NCBI GenBank assembly: GCA_902783305.1
Contig: CACZQU010000344.1
Location: 1 to 5,593 of the forward strand
DNA length: 5,593 bases
Origin: an uncultured Lachnospiraceae bacterium
GTDB lineage: Bacteria > Bacillota > Clostridia > Lachnospirales > Lachnospiraceae
Reading direction: 5' to 3'
Part shown: positions 4,891-5,593 of the stretch, in pieces
How the letters are laid out: each line of letters begins with the position of its first letter
Numbering within the stretch: the first letter of the stretch is position 1
Notes under the pieces: generated by a model
Database searches by the model: none
Told to the model about the DNA's origin: nothing
Seen by the model: only the letters and a program-made list of their open reading frames with translations
Translations under genes and position numbers: made by a program

Positions 4891-5593
4891 TTGAAACATC
4901 AGGAAGGCCAGAAGCCATATCTGAGCCTGAAGAATATTGATCGCTTCTTCGGCATTACCAGGGCGCTGGAGGGCGTCAATCTGGACATTTACGCCGGAGA
5001 AGTCATCGGACTGATCGGCCCGAACGGTGCCGGGAAATCCACAATGATGAAAATTCTCACAGGCGTACTTCCCAGGACCGCCGGAGACATCGTTTTCCAG
5101 GACAGCGTTCAGGAAAACTACAACGCGAAATTCGCGAAGCAGATCGGTATAAACTGTGCCTATCAGGATCTTTCGCTGTGTACGAATCTCAGCGTGTTTG
5201 AGAATTTTGCCATGCTCAATATGAGCCATGGCACAGCACCCTCCGTCGGCTGGAGAAAGAAAGCACAAAAAGAGGCCAAGGCTCTGCTGGAGCGTTATTT
5301 CCCCGGTAATGGCATAGATGTTACCAGACCCATCGAAGACCTCTCCCTGACCGATCAGCAGGTGGTGGAAATCTGTAAGACACTGATGGCGGAGAATCTG
5401 AAAATACTGATTCTGGACGAGCCTACCAGCGCCCTGTCTTCAGATAAAGCGGCCCAGCTGCACTCGGTCGTAAAGGAGCTCAGTGCCAAGGGAATCGCTG
5501 TCATTTACATCTCTCATAAGCTGGATGAGATCCGCATCGTGTCCGACCGGATCAACATTCTGACAAACGGGAAAAACAACGGAGAATTTTACA
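4891..5593 (+). CDS. Sugar ABC transporter ATP-binding protein, RbsA/MglA type (3' part outside window)
   Basis: Cytoplasmic ATPase that powers a CUT2-type sugar importer; family members are about 500 aa with two fused nucleotide-binding domains. The first 234 codons seen here cover nearly all of domain 1. Walker A is GPNGAGKST at 43-51, the Q-loop glutamine is Gln92 (YQDLSL), Walker B with the catalytic glutamate is ILILDEPTSAL with Glu177, and the switch histidine is His209 (YISHKLDEI). The signature LSLTDQQ (151-157) departs from LSGGQ; relatives such as RbsA and MglA also have altered first-domain signatures, so this need not mean loss of activity. The gene starts at TTG, follows the cyclase by 16 nt and is probably cotranscribed with it. 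A permease gene and the second domain are expected beyond the window edge. Confidence 0.94.
   Translation, partial: MKHQEGQKPYLSLKNIDRFFGITRALEGVNLDIYAGEVIGLIGPNGAGKSTMMKILTGVLPRTAGDIVFQDSVQENYNAKFAKQIGINCAYQDLSLCTNLSVFENFAMLNMSHGTAPSVGWRKKAQKEAKALLERYFPGNGIDVTRPIEDLSLTDQQVVEICKTLMAENLKILILDEPTSALSSDKAAQLHSVVKELSAKGIAVIYISHKLDEIRIVSDRINILTNGKNNGEFY

Overview
The window holds five protein genes in two divergent groups that face away from a 490-bp non-coding region (2494-2983). Left-pointing genes are a zinc-dependent medium-chain dehydrogenase (1345-2493) and, 210 bp further on, a TRAP-type solute-binding protein (139-1134). Right-pointing genes are a type-1 sugar-binding protein (2984-4003), a PF04199 'cyclase'-family metal hydrolase (4182-4874) and the first part of an RbsA/MglA-like sugar ABC ATPase (4891 to the window edge). 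It reads as a carbohydrate or sugar-acid uptake and catabolism locus served by two transporter classes. The substrate cannot be read from the sequence.

Organism: strong AGGAGG-type ribosome sites, GTG and TTG starts, fairly GC-rich coding DNA (by eye in the mid-50s %) and clearly AT-rich promoter DNA fit an anaerobic Clostridia-like Firmicute. The degenerate GAGAACYGT repeats also remind me of repeats in such genomes. Against a simple Gram-positive reading, both solute-binding proteins carry ordinary signal peptides without a lipobox. A diderm lineage such as Negativicutes or Synergistota therefore stays possible. I cannot fix the taxon.

Layout: 1-138 lies downstream of the TRAP protein and holds only a doubtful 40-codon frame. 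1135-1344 separates the TRAP and dehydrogenase genes and is rich in predicted stem-loops without U-tracts. The divergent region has a repeat-bearing left half (about 2602-2775) and an AT-rich right half. The right half carries a convincing extended -10 promoter for the ABC genes, a nearby palindrome and repeated TTTGTCAA boxes that may be operators. A 12-bp hairpin with a short T-tract (4123-4158) follows the sugar-binding gene and probably reduces transcription into the cyclase and ATPase genes.

How the genes may work together (inference): the ABC binding protein and ATPase, with a permease expected beyond the right edge, would import a sugar or derivative. The cyclase-family hydrolase may open a lactone or cleave an amide or ester in that compound. 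The dehydrogenase would oxidise a hydroxyl group, and the TRAP protein would capture a related carboxylate such as a sugar acid. No regulator gene is present.
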